Source: Collimonas arenae (GTDB lineage Bacteria > Pseudomonadota > Gammaproteobacteria > Burkholderiales > Burkholderiaceae_D). Taken from it: 64,000 nt of DNA. A model generated the notes under the pieces. It did no database searches and had not been told where the DNA came from. It saw nothing but the letters and a program-made list of their open reading frames with translations. The DNA is taken from the NCBI RefSeq assembly GCF_001584165.1, contig NZ_CP013233.1, positions 186,001 to 250,000 of the forward strand. Reading direction: 5' to 3'. This document shows positions 8,636 through 17,100 of this stretch, one piece after another (within the stretch, counting starts at the first letter, position 1; every line of letters begins with the position of its first letter). The position numbers and the translations under genes are program-made.

Positions 8636-9556
8636 ATGGAACAATTCGCTTCTCTTATCGCTGCCTCGATCAATGCCGGAACGCCGTTACTGCTGGCAGC
8701 GCTCGGCCTGCTGATCAATGAGCGCGCCGGCGTGCTCAACCTCGGCGCCGAAGGTATGATGCTGGTTGCTGCGATTGCCGGCTTTGCAGTTGGCTACGCT
8801 ACGCATAGCCCAATGCTCGGCTTCATTGCCGGCGCCCTCAGCGGCATGCTGATGGCGTCGCTGTTCTCCTGGCTGGCGCTGATGCTGGCTACCAACCAGG
8901 TCGCCACCGGTCTGGCGCTGTCGATTTTCGGCACGGGATTGTCTGCCTTCATCGGTCAGCGCTTTGTTGGTTTGGCCTTGCCTTCGCAAACGCTGTCGAT
9001 CCCATTTCTTAAAGACCTGCCGTTCGTCGGCCCGGCGCTGTTCCAACAGCACTGGATGAGTTACCTATCGCTGCTGCTGTGTGCGGCGATTGCCTGGTTC
9101 ATCTATCGCACCCGTGCCGGATTGATCCTGCGCGCGGTTGGCGAGTCGCCGGAGTCGGCGCACGCGCTTGGTTATCCAGTGCGCTGGATACGCTTTGCCG
9201 CGCTGCTGTTCGGCGGTGCCTGCTGCGGCTTGGCCGGCGCCTACTTGTCGCTGGTGTATACGCCGATGTGGGTCGAAGGTCTGGTGTCCGGCCACGGCTG
9301 GATTGCCCTGGCGCTGACGGCGTTTGCCACCTGGCGTCCGCTGCGCGTGCTGCTGGGGGCCTTGCTGTTCGGTGGCGTCACGATCCTGCAGTTTTACTTG
9401 CAGGGCATAGGCGTCACCGTGCCGTCGCAGATCCTGTCGATGCTGCCGTACGCGGCAACCATCGTGGTGCTGGCGCTGATTTCGCGCAATCCGGACTGGA
9501 TACGCTTGAACATGCCGGCGTCGTTGGGCAAGCCGTTCAAGCCGAATGCAAGTTGA
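8636..9556 (+). CDS. Nucleoside ABC importer, permease 2 (YufQ/NupC-like)
   Basis: 306 residues with GGAAA upstream of the ATG. Multi-spanning membrane protein of the BPD_transp_2 family, with NERAGVLNLGAEGMMLVAA near the N-terminus and GHGWIALALTAFATWRPLRV in the second half, both typical of the second permease of BmpA-type systems. It completes the channel heterodimer with the preceding gene. The binding lipoprotein follows 73 bp downstream. Confidence 0.94.
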   Translation: MEQFASLIAASINAGTPLLLAALGLLINERAGVLNLGAEGMMLVAAIAGFAVGYATHSPMLGFIAGALSGMLMASLFSWLALMLATNQVATGLALSIFGTGLSAFIGQRFVGLALPSQTLSIPFLKDLPFVGPALFQQHWMSYLSLLLCAAIAWFIYRTRAGLILRAVGESPESAHALGYPVRWIRFAALLFGGACCGLAGAYLSLVYTPMWVEGLVSGHGWIALALTAFATWRPLRVLLGALLFGGVTILQFYLQGIGVTVPSQILSMLPYAATIVVLALISRNPDWIRLNMPASLGKPFKPNAS

Positions 9557-9629
9557 ATAATTTGATGAAGTAATACACAAGCAAACCAGATAGCAAGTCG
9601 ACCAACCATCACACAGAGGGAGATAGATA

Positions 9630-10772
9630 ATGAAGATATCGCGCAGGACATCACTGGCCATGCTAGCAACGCTGGCCGCCGCAACGCTCATCGGCTGCGG
9701 CAAGAAGGACGAGCCGGCGGCGGCCCCCGCTTCTGCCGCCGCTTCGGCAGCAGCACCGGCCAAGGCTGAACCGCTGAAAGTCGCTTTCGTCTACATCGGA
9801 CCGGTCGGCGACGCCGGCTGGACCTTTGCCCATGACCAGGGCCGCAAGGCGGTTGAACAGAAATACGGCGACAAGGTCAAAACCACTTTCGTCGAGAACG
9901 TCCCCGAATCGGCTGCCGATGCAGAGCGTGTGATCCGCCAGTTGGCGACAGATGGCAACAAGCTGATCTTCGGTACCACTTTCGGCTACATGGAAGCGAT
10001 GCTGAAAGTGGCCAAGGAATTCCCGGACGTGAAGTTCGAACATGCGACCGGCTTCAAGACTGCCGACAACCTGGCGCAATACGACGTCCGCACCTATGAA
10101 GGCGCCTACCTGGCCGGTGTCGTAGCCGGCAAGATGAGCAAGACGGGCAAGCTCGGGGTGGTCGCTTCGGTGCCGATTCCTGAAGTGATCCGCAATATCG
10201 ATTCATTCACGCTGGGCGCCCGTTCGGTCAATCCGAAAGCCACCACGCGCGTCGTTTGGGTCAACAAATGGTTCGATCCGGGCAAGGAGCGTGAAGCGGC
10301 CACTACCCTGATTGGCCAGGGCGTTGATGTGCTGATGCAGAATACCGATTCCGCCGCCGTCGTGCAGACCGCGCAGGAAAAGGGCGTATATGCATTCGGC
10401 TGGGATAGCGACATGAGCAGCTTCGGTCCGAAAGCGCATCTGGCGGCATCGATGATCAACTGGGGCACCTACTATACCAAACGCGTCGGCGAAGTGCTGG
10501 ACGGCAGCTGGAAAACCGGCACCAGCTGGCTCGGCCTGAAAGACGACGGTATCGATCTGGGCGCGTTCAATGCGGCCTTGCCGGACGACGTCAAGGCGCT
10601 GGTAGCGGAGCGCAAGAAGGCCATCATCGACGGCAGCGCACCGATCTGGAAAGGGCCAATCATCGACAACACCGGCAAGGAAGCAGTTGCCAAGGATGCA
10701 GTGGCCAACGACGATTTCCTGCATGGCATCAAGTTCTACGTGCAGGGCGTAGAGGGCAAGGTGCCGGGCTAA
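9630..10772 (+). CDS. BMP-family nucleoside-binding lipoprotein
   Basis: 380 residues; GGGAGA precedes the ATG. Lipobox LIGC with the acylated Cys23, then an Ala/Pro-rich linker. The BMP/PnrA fold follows: VAFVYIGPVGDAGWTFAHDQG, the FGYMEAMLKVAKEFPDVKFEHATG block, YEGAYLAGVVAGKMSKTGKLGVV and MQNTDSAAVVQTAQEKG. These match periplasmic nucleoside-binding proteins of the BmpA group, tethered to the inner membrane in Gram-negatives. It delivers substrate to the permeases encoded just upstream. Exact ligand (guanosine, inosine, adenosine or a degradation product) is not determined. Confidence 0.94.
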   Translation: MKISRRTSLAMLATLAAATLIGCGKKDEPAAAPASAAASAAAPAKAEPLKVAFVYIGPVGDAGWTFAHDQGRKAVEQKYGDKVKTTFVENVPESAADAERVIRQLATDGNKLIFGTTFGYMEAMLKVAKEFPDVKFEHATGFKTADNLAQYDVRTYEGAYLAGVVAGKMSKTGKLGVVASVPIPEVIRNIDSFTLGARSVNPKATTRVVWVNKWFDPGKEREAATTLIGQGVDVLMQNTDSAAVVQTAQEKGVYAFGWDSDMSSFGPKAHLAASMINWGTYYTKRVGEVLDGSWKTGTSWLGLKDDGIDLGAFNAALPDDVKALVAERKKAIIDGSAPIWKGPIIDNTGKEAVAKDAVANDDFLHGIKFYVQGVEGKVPG

Positions 10773-10789
10773 TTTCCAACACGACGGAT

Positions 10790-10808
10790 CGGCCATGCTG
10801 CATGGCCG
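10790..10808 (+). terminator. Hairpin after ABC importer operon
   Basis: Arms CGGCCATGC and GCATGGCCG around a single T, 18 bp after the lipoprotein stop. The T-run is weak, so termination efficiency is uncertain. Confidence 0.45.
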
Positions 10809-10918
10809 GTCTGGTCTCCGGCGGCAATATTTATTTGCAATGTTGTGATTTGGCAATGGTGAGTGCATTGCTCCGCTGCTATACTCCGATTTCTTTCAAT
10901 TTTCATAACGGAATAGCC

Positions 10919-12118
10919 ATGCCAGATCAGGACCAGGCTTCGAAAGCGGCGTTACGCGTCAAGTCATCCAAAATCGGTAACCTGACCACCGCGATGGTCG
11001 AGGATACAGCCAGTATTCTGCATCAAAGCGGAGAACTGCAGCCGGGCACCGGCCTGATCACGAGCGTGATTGCGCTGAGCCTCGGCTTCCTGAGCCTGTT
11101 AGGCGTGCTGGCCTTCCATTTCCCGCAGTACCTGACCACGCCCGAGCTGCGTCACGTCTATTCGGTCAGCCTGATGCGCCAGATTCTGTTCGGCGCGCTG
11201 CTAGTGTCTGGCGTCCTGTCGCTAGTAAATATCCTGTTTGGCCGGCATCGCTCGCTGAATTTCACCGCACTCCTGATGGTGCTGGTTGCGGTAGCGTGGG
11301 GCGGTTCAAAGGTTGCGGTCGGCGAGTTTCCGGACCACACGCCATACATCGGCCTGGACTGGTTCATCATCGACCTGCTCGGCTCAACCCTGATTTTCGT
11401 ACTGATCGAAAAGATGTTCCCGTTGTATCGCAAGCAGGCGATATTCCGTTTTGAATGGCAGACCGACCTGGTGCATTTTGCGGTTAACCATTTCATCATC
11501 GGATTGGCACTGCTGGTGGTCAACGTGATGATTCACCGAGTATTCGGCTGGATGGTGCATGCCGATTTCCAGAACACGGTTGCCTCCATCAGCTTCATTC
11601 CGCAACTGCTGCTGTGCATGCTGGTCGCTGACCTGATGGAATATGGCGCACACCGCGCGTATCACGAGGTGCCGTTTCTGTGGCGCTTCCACGCAGTGCA
11701 CCACAGCGTCAAGACCATGGATTGGCTGGCCGGTTCACGCCAGCACATACTGGAATTGATCTGTACCAGAGTACTGGTGCTCGGCCCCTTGTTCGTGCTC
11801 GGCTTCGACAAATCCGTCGTTAACGCCTACATCATCATCGTCGGCTTCCAGGCCGTGTTCAACCATTCCAATGTGCATTTGCCATGGGGGCCACTGCGCT
11901 ACATCTTCGTGACGCCGGATTTCCATCATTGGCACCACTCCTCGGAAGACGAAGCGATCGACAAGAACTACGCGGCCCACTTTGCCTTTATCGACTATTT
12001 CCTCGGTACGGCAGTCAAGGTCAACCGCGCGTTCCCGGAGAAATACGGTGTGGTCGGCGATTACATGCCTGATGGCTTCATCAAGCAGCAGGCGTTTCCG
12101 TTTCGCAAGCAGGATTGA
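10919..12118 (+). CDS. Sterol desaturase / fatty acid hydroxylase family membrane protein
   Basis: 399 residues from the ATG at 10919; the frame extends upstream but without homology. About six hydrophobic segments span residues 40-210. The three histidine clusters of the fatty acid hydroxylase superfamily are present: HRAYH and FHAVHHS (about residues 244-262) and HHWHHSS (about 336-342); these bind a di-iron centre that hydroxylates or desaturates lipid-like substrates. The second segment between 11540 and 11700 includes GAHRAYHEVPFLWRFHAVHHS split across the cluster. No neighbouring lipid genes narrow the substrate. Transcribed alone, with a hairpin after it. Confidence 0.88.
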   Translation: MPDQDQASKAALRVKSSKIGNLTTAMVEDTASILHQSGELQPGTGLITSVIALSLGFLSLLGVLAFHFPQYLTTPELRHVYSVSLMRQILFGALLVSGVLSLVNILFGRHRSLNFTALLMVLVAVAWGGSKVAVGEFPDHTPYIGLDWFIIDLLGSTLIFVLIEKMFPLYRKQAIFRFEWQTDLVHFAVNHFIIGLALLVVNVMIHRVFGWMVHADFQNTVASISFIPQLLLCMLVADLMEYGAHRAYHEVPFLWRFHAVHHSVKTMDWLAGSRQHILELICTRVLVLGPLFVLGFDKSVVNAYIIIVGFQAVFNHSNVHLPWGPLRYIFVTPDFHHWHHSSEDEAIDKNYAAHFAFIDYFLGTAVKVNRAFPEKYGVVGDYMPDGFIKQQAFPFRKQD

Positions 12119-12138
12119 AACTAAATCATCGGCATATC

Positions 12139-12162
12139 GGCAGGCATTCACGAATGCCTGCC
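12139..12162 (+). terminator. Hairpin after fatty acid hydroxylase gene
   Basis: Perfect 10-bp arms GGCAGGCATT and AATGCCTGCC with loop CACG, 20 bp past the stop. Followed by TTC only, so it is a moderate terminator candidate. Confidence 0.5.
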
Positions 12163-12285
12163 TTCAGATCGCCGTTCGCGCCGGCAACCCGCAGTTCGGT
12201 CGTGCCTGGCTGCGGTTCATCGCATAGTCGTGGCAGCTGAAGCCCGGGTTTCATAAGATTAACTGGACACTTCCAGGAGATCATC

Positions 12286-13260
12286 ATGAAACCATTCATA
12301 TTTGCCGCGCTGATCCTGTTCGCATTGATGTCCGTCATCGTCGCCCTCGCCATCGGCTTCGGTGGACCGCATGAGCCGCGGCCTATGGCAAGCATGAACA
12401 ATCCATTCAAAAGCGTCGATTTCTCCGACCTGCCGGCTATCCGCCGCTACGCGGCGCGCGACGGCGCGCAACTCGCATTTCGCCAATATCCTGCTGTCGG
12501 TGACCATCCCAAAGGCAGCGTGGTGCTGGTGCACGGATCGTCTGCGCGCAGCGATAGCATGCATGTGATGGCCAAGGCGTTCTCCGCTGCCGGTTATACC
12601 GCCTATGCGCTCGACATGCGCGGACATGGCGAGTCCGGCAGCAAAGGCAGCATTGCCTATGTCGGACAATTGGAGGACGACATCGAGGATTTCACGCGCG
12701 CGTTGACGCCGGCCATGCCGTCCACGCTTGCCGGCTTTTCTTCCGGCGGCGGATTCGTGCTGCGTTTCGCCGGTGGTCACAAGCAAACGCTGTTTTCCAA
12801 CTACCTGCTGTTGTCGCCATTCATCAGCCAGGATGCACCGACTTTCCGCCCTGACAGCGGAGGCTGGGTGAGTGTTGGTGTCCCGCGCCTGATGGCGATC
12901 AGCCTGCTGAATGCGATAGACATACATGCGTTGAATGGGCTTCCTGTCGTGCGCTTCGCACTCGACGAACAAGCCAAGCCTTTCCTGACCCCGGAGTATT
13001 CGTATGCACTGACGCAGAACTTCCGGCCACAGGCGGATTGGCAGGCGAACATACGCGCAGTCCGGCAACCGCTACGGCTGGTGGCGGGGCAGGATGACGA
13101 GGCATTTCATGCCGAACGTTTCGCTGAAGTGTTCAAGGCAGCAGGTAAGGATGCGCCTGTCACCTTACTGCCTGGGATCGGGCACATCTCGTTGACGCTT
13201 GACCGAACCGCGGTTCAGGCGGCGGTGGCGGCTGTCAACGGCATGAACCGGTTTCGGTAG
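12286..13260 (+). CDS. Alpha/beta-fold hydrolase (lysophospholipase-like), membrane-anchored N-terminus
   Basis: 324 residues; AGGAGA lies 6 nt before the ATG. An N-terminal hydrophobic helix (residues 5-28) suggests membrane anchoring or export. The catalytic domain has VVLVHGSS oxyanion region, the MRGHGESG loop, nucleophile elbow GFSSG with Ser152, a late Asp in AGQDDEAF and His in GIGHISL. This resembles the serine aminopeptidase S33/lysophospholipase (Hydrolase_4) group. Substrate unknown. It stands alone between the hydroxylase gene and a SnoaL-like gene. Confidence 0.85.
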   Translation: MKPFIFAALILFALMSVIVALAIGFGGPHEPRPMASMNNPFKSVDFSDLPAIRRYAARDGAQLAFRQYPAVGDHPKGSVVLVHGSSARSDSMHVMAKAFSAAGYTAYALDMRGHGESGSKGSIAYVGQLEDDIEDFTRALTPAMPSTLAGFSSGGGFVLRFAGGHKQTLFSNYLLLSPFISQDAPTFRPDSGGWVSVGVPRLMAISLLNAIDIHALNGLPVVRFALDEQAKPFLTPEYSYALTQNFRPQADWQANIRAVRQPLRLVAGQDDEAFHAERFAEVFKAAGKDAPVTLLPGIGHISLTLDRTAVQAAVAAVNGMNRFR

Positions 13261-13455
13261 GAAAATATTCTTCCGTCGACATGTTTCGTCCGCCGCGCTC
13301 CTGGCTGCGCATATGATCAAGCACGGCGGGTCTTGTGCTGATGCCGATGCGGATGTGTTGCCGGGGGAAGGCATTTGCGTGTCGACACGAACGCAATCCA
13401 CAGAACGTATAAAATGAGCCGCGTTCCCAACACTCTTTTCAATCCCGGAAAAATC

Positions 13456-13833
13456 ATGCCGCCAATCTCGCCTCAAGCCATCGTTCAAGCACAGCTGGAC
13501 GCCTATAACGCCAAGGATATCGATGCCCTGCTGGCGACCTACGCGGCTGATGCGGAGCAGTACCAGTTGCATGGCGACCTGCTTGCACGCGGCCATGAAC
13601 AGATGCGGACGCGCTTCCTGACGCGCTTTGCCGAACCGGATCTCCATGCACGCCTGCTGTCGCGCACGGTCATGGAAAACATCGTCATCGACTTCGAACT
13701 CATTACACGTAATTTTCCCGAAGGCGCCGGAACGGTGGAAATGCTGTGCGTCTACGAGATTGCCGGTCAGCGCATCGCGAAGGCGTCGTTCGCTGTTGGC
13801 AAGACGACGCTGGCTGCTGCATCCTCATCCTGA
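13456..13833 (+). CDS. SnoaL-like / nuclear transport factor 2 family protein
   Basis: 125 residues from ATG 13456 (GGAAAA upstream); the upstream extension to 13375 is not supported. The N-terminal pattern of Gln-rich helix then DAYNAKDIDALLATYAADAE, followed by G-x-GHEQMRTRF, is the SnoaL-like steroid-isomerase fold signature. Such small cone-shaped proteins may be enzymes or ligand-binding subunits; no catalytic role can be assigned here. No signal peptide. Confidence 0.75.
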   Translation: MPPISPQAIVQAQLDAYNAKDIDALLATYAADAEQYQLHGDLLARGHEQMRTRFLTRFAEPDLHARLLSRTVMENIVIDFELITRNFPEGAGTVEMLCVYEIAGQRIAKASFAVGKTTLAAASSS

Positions 13834-13909
13834 GTGAGTTCCCCTGTCGGCAACACGGAAGATGTCGGCAGCCGTAGCCAATTTGTTAACGAATACTGAT
13901 GAGCAGGAC

Positions 13910-14287
13910 ATGGATCGGAAGAATTCAAGGCTTCAGCGTCACCTTTATCTGGCAAGCGCCATTGTCTTGCTGGCTGGGTTGTTGAGCGCCGGCCTGGTCT
14001 ATTACTCCGCCTCCGGCGGCTACAATCGTGCGCTCGGCTATGACGTGGTGGGCGGCAATGTCTATTCTGTCGCGCCGGATGAATCGAAGTCCTATCGTCG
14101 CGACATGGAAATGTACAGCGGTAAGTCAGGTTTGCTCATCGCTGACTTCAATGGCTGGCTGGCCAGCCTTTGGCACGGCAAGCGGTTGGCTTATGTGCTG
14201 GCTATTTCTGCGGCCTTCATCTCCTACGCCTGTTTCTGGATCGCACGCGACCTGGATCTGGCCGGCACGGAGGGGCCGGAGGATTGA
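13910..14287 (+). CDS. Hypothetical membrane protein with two transmembrane segments
   Basis: About 125 residues if started at ATG 13910 (AGCAGG just upstream); an in-frame start at 13862 is also possible. Two hydrophobic helices, about residues 11-33 and 97-116, flank a soluble loop containing VVGGNVYSVAPDESKSYRRDME. The N-terminus is basic, so it is probably cytoplasmic with the loop in the periplasm. I do not recognise the family. Confidence 0.65.
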   Translation: MDRKNSRLQRHLYLASAIVLLAGLLSAGLVYYSASGGYNRALGYDVVGGNVYSVAPDESKSYRRDMEMYSGKSGLLIADFNGWLASLWHGKRLAYVLAISAAFISYACFWIARDLDLAGTEGPED

Positions 14288-14460
14288 TTTTTCGTTGACG
14301 CTCCCGTTTTCGATTGATGTCGCGGCAGCGCTGTTGCTTAGTTAATCGCCGTATGGCAACATGCTGCGGCAATCAAGGGGGAGCAGGCGCGCCGGAAAGA
14401 CGGCAACAATTGAACGGCTTGTCGCGACCATACGTCAGTGATCAACGGAAAAGAAAAACC

Positions 14461-14976
14461 ATGTTCAAGAAGATAGCGATGTCGACCATGCTTGCGCTGG
14501 CTGCGCAGGTCTCCTATGCAGACGACGCCAATGTTGTGGCAGCAGCCAAACTGGCTGACAGCATGCACTTGCAAGAGCGGATCAGCGGTTTCAAATTGCA
14601 GGCGCAAGCCATGGGCCAAAGGCAAATCGACCAGATCGTGATGCAGATCCAGAAAAGCGTGCCGCAGCTGAGTGATACCCAGAAGACCGCGATCCGTGTC
14701 GCCGCCGGCGAATTTATCGCCAGCGTATCCAATTCCTGGAGCAGCGAAGAAGTCGCGAAGATTTACACCACATCGTTGACCAAGGATCTGCCGCCAGAGG
14801 TGATCGGAAAAATTACCGATTTTTACTCTACGGAGCAGGGGCAGATGGCCTTGCAGGCTTCCAGCAATGCTGACCAAAGCATCGTTAGCTACATCTCCAG
14901 TGCGCAGGAAAAGGCGATGGCGACCAGCTATCCCGTTCTCATGGACAATTTCAAAAGTATTATTACCGGCAAGTAG
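14461..14976 (+). CDS. DUF2059 family exported protein
   Basis: 171 residues from ATG 14461. A signal peptide (MFKKIAMSTMLALAAQVSYA) is cleaved before DDAN. The mature part is helical and matches the DUF2059 pattern with FYSTEQGQMALQ near residue 120-132, where family members have a conserved FY-T-GQ motif. Function of the family is unknown; periplasmic location is inferred from the signal. Upstream frames to 14314 lack support. Confidence 0.8.
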   Translation: MFKKIAMSTMLALAAQVSYADDANVVAAAKLADSMHLQERISGFKLQAQAMGQRQIDQIVMQIQKSVPQLSDTQKTAIRVAAGEFIASVSNSWSSEEVAKIYTTSLTKDLPPEVIGKITDFYSTEQGQMALQASSNADQSIVSYISSAQEKAMATSYPVLMDNFKSIITGK

Positions 14977-15026
14977 TCAAAGAGGCGGCACGATTGCCAT
15001 ATCGGCTTTTATTTTCCAGTTGACCC

Positions 15027-15488
15027 ATGCATGAAGCATCAGCCGTAATCCGCCTGGCGAAAGGCGGTGATAGCGCCGCCATCCAGAATTTGTACCTAGA
15101 GTTGACCGGTGACGTGCGGGTACATGTCTTGCCCGAACAGATCGAGGCGATGCATGCCGATCCTGCAACACATCTTCTGGTGTGCGATATCGCCGGTAAT
15201 GTTTATGGAACGGCGCTGCTGTCGCTGTGCGCCGACGCGATGTATGGCAAGCAGCCTTTTGCGACAGTGGAAAACATCATTGTTGCGAGCGCCGCTCGTG
15301 GCACAGGATTGGGCCGCCAACTGATGGCAAGTATCGAAACGATTTGTGCCAGCCATGACTGTTCCAAGATCATGCTGCTGAGTTCCTCCAGCCGCAGCGA
15401 AGCCCATGCATTTTTCGCGAGTTGCGGATTTTCCGGCGACAAGAAGCGGGGCTTCGTAAAATATCGCAGTCAATTCCATACGGCTTGA
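15027..15488 (+). CDS. GNAT-family N-acetyltransferase
   Basis: 153 residues. The acetyl-CoA binding core is visible as VENIIVASAARGTGLGRQLMASIE (motif A, R-G-x-G-x-G type) and a C-terminal EAHAFFASCGFSGDKKRGF (motif B). Typical of single-domain GNAT enzymes that acetylate small amines. The next gene, 19 bp downstream, encodes a second GNAT protein with only distant resemblance, so the two may be co-transcribed. Substrate unknown. Confidence 0.85.
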   Translation: MHEASAVIRLAKGGDSAAIQNLYLELTGDVRVHVLPEQIEAMHADPATHLLVCDIAGNVYGTALLSLCADAMYGKQPFATVENIIVASAARGTGLGRQLMASIETICASHDCSKIMLLSSSSRSEAHAFFASCGFSGDKKRGFVKYRSQFHTA

Positions 15489-15507
15489 AAAGAATGCAGA
15501 ACCAACA

Positions 15508-15942
15508 ATGAATACCGAATCAAATATTGAGTTACGCGCATTCGTCATCGCGGACTATGAGGCGGCTTTTGCATTGTGGTCGTCGATTGACGGACTCTAC
15601 CTCAGCGAGTCTGATACGAAAGAAGCCGTCGCTGTTTTCCTGGATCGCAATCCCGGTTTCAGCGTGGTTGCCATCGATGAGCGCGGCAACATGGTCGGGG
15701 CGGTCTTGTGCGGGCACAACGGCCGCGCCGCTTCCCTGTATCACCTGGCTGTGGCCGAAAGTGCCCGCGGCAAAGGCGTAGGGCAACGGCTGGTGCAGTT
15801 TTGCATTGCAAGACTGACTGCAGCAAATGTCGCACGCTGCAGTGTCTTCGTCTATACAGACAATGAAGTCGGAAATCGCTTCTGGCTAAACAACGGCTGG
15901 TACGATCCAGACACCTGGAAGGTGTTGCAAAGACGTCTTTAA
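15508..15942 (+). CDS. GNAT-family N-acetyltransferase
   Basis: 144 residues; the frame begins MNTESNIELRAF. Motif A reads LYHLAVAESARGKGVGQRLVQF (Q/R-x-x-G-x-G type), followed by FVYTDNEVGNRFWLNNGW. It has the RimI-like arrangement of small GNAT enzymes. Probably co-transcribed with the preceding acetyltransferase. Substrate unknown. Confidence 0.85.
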   Translation: MNTESNIELRAFVIADYEAAFALWSSIDGLYLSESDTKEAVAVFLDRNPGFSVVAIDERGNMVGAVLCGHNGRAASLYHLAVAESARGKGVGQRLVQFCIARLTAANVARCSVFVYTDNEVGNRFWLNNGWYDPDTWKVLQRRL

Positions 15943-15968
15943 GGTTGAGTAGTCATTGCCTTTCCGGC

Positions 15969-17012
15969 TCAATGCATCTGTAACACGCGCCCTGCACGTC
16001 GCGCTGCTGCGGCCAGATACAGCGGCGATGGCGCCCGCAGGTTTTCGCTATAGCAGGTGTAGACCAGCTTGATCACATGATCATCATCGGAGGCGATGGC
16101 AGTGGTGAACAGGTCTTGCCAGGTATCGGCGCTGTCCGGCAACACATCTTCCTCTATCAGTAGCGCAGCAGCCGGCGCCAATGCCGGCGCGCCGATCGAC
16201 ACATAGGCGGCGCATACTGCAGCCCACAGTTCCGGCATCAACTGCGATACCAGCACCGACGGTAGATGTTCGAACACACGCCGCGCCGCATGCAGACCGG
16301 TGACAATATGCAGGGCGGTGAAATTATTGGTTTGCCAGTACAAGGCGATGGCTGCCTGCGCCATCTGGTCCAGCAGCTGTGGCTGCGCTGGCGCCGCCGG
16401 CAATGCCGCCTGGAAGCGCGGTTCGGCCGCCGCCGCGCGCAGGCGCGAAGTAATCATGCCACCGTCGAATTGCACGCCGTGCACTGCGCGCGACAAGCTG
16501 TCAAAACCGGCACGTACTGAAACCGCAGGTGTGCGCGGCTGTGAACCTGTGTCGATATGCAGGTTGCCGCTGGCCAGCGCTGCCAGTCCGGCGGCGATTT
16601 CCCCGACATGCTGTGCTTCCAGGCCGTAGCTGAGGCGGATCAACGCGTGAAAGGCACCGCTGGCCGGTGCGAAGGGCATGTGCTGAAGCGTCTGCGCCAG
16701 CACAGCATCGGCGCCGCTGCACCAGATCCACTCTTCGAAGCAATCGCGCAGGGCGACAAATGAGGTCGGATTGCCGACGCCGGCCTGCCATGTTTCGCGC
16801 TCGACGACTTTGGTTGCCGCAGGTGCGGCAAGGGCGTAGCGGCTTTCCCACATGTCAAAGAAATCCTGCAGTCGTTCCGGCGGAGCGCCCATTGCCGCCA
16901 GCGCGCAGAGCGCCATCGGACAGTGATTAGTGGTGCCGTTGCCGCCGAGTGCAAAGCGTGCGTTGGCATCGAGCAGCCGGTGCAGCGTCGCCTGTTGTAA
17001 TCGTTGCTTCAT
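15969..17012 (-). CDS. Questin oxidase family protein (DUF4243)
   Basis: 347 residues. The N-terminus has GGNGTTNHCPMALCALAAMGAPPERL, split here around the NH-P-MAL histidine motif typical of questin-oxidase-like proteins; further family blocks are SGAFHALIRLSYGLEAQ and LHIVTGLHAARRV with conserved His, and HVIKLVYTCYS near the C-terminus. The fungal founder carries out Baeyer-Villiger-type ring opening of an anthraquinone; bacterial members are largely uncharacterised. The gene is divergent from soxR across 88 bp containing a promoter with a 19-bp spacer, so redox control of a quinone-modifying enzyme is a reasonable inference. No signal peptide. Confidence 0.8.
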   Translation of the reverse strand: MKQRLQQATLHRLLDANARFALGGNGTTNHCPMALCALAAMGAPPERLQDFFDMWESRYALAAPAATKVVERETWQAGVGNPTSFVALRDCFEEWIWCSGADAVLAQTLQHMPFAPASGAFHALIRLSYGLEAQHVGEIAAGLAALASGNLHIDTGSQPRTPAVSVRAGFDSLSRAVHGVQFDGGMITSRLRAAAAEPRFQAALPAAPAQPQLLDQMAQAAIALYWQTNNFTALHIVTGLHAARRVFEHLPSVLVSQLMPELWAAVCAAYVSIGAPALAPAAALLIEEDVLPDSADTWQDLFTTAIASDDDHVIKLVYTCYSENLRAPSPLYLAAAARRAGRVLQMH

Positions 17013-17047
17013 GCGGTAAATCCTCCGAATAGCTGATTGACCACGGT

Positions 17048-17078
17048 AGTATGAAAGTTAAAGTAAACTTGAAGTCAA
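17048..17078 (-). promoter_or_regulatory. SoxR-type promoter of the questin-oxidase gene
   Basis: On the minus strand TTGACT (17073-17078) and CATACT (17048-17053) are separated by exactly 19 bp, the over-long spacer typical of MerR/SoxR-activated promoters. The spacer holds the dyad AAGTT-N6-AACTT. This resembles the SoxR box core (CAAGTT/AACTTG) with a degenerate centre. Activation by the adjacent SoxR is inferred. Confidence 0.65.
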
Positions 17079-17100
17079 GCACAAAATACGGAGTCAGGAA

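Noticed and set aside
10802..10918. Longer N-terminus of the fatty acid hydroxylase-like protein
   Set aside because: The extension overlaps a terminator hairpin and is unrelated to the family; the ATG at 10919 is a better start.
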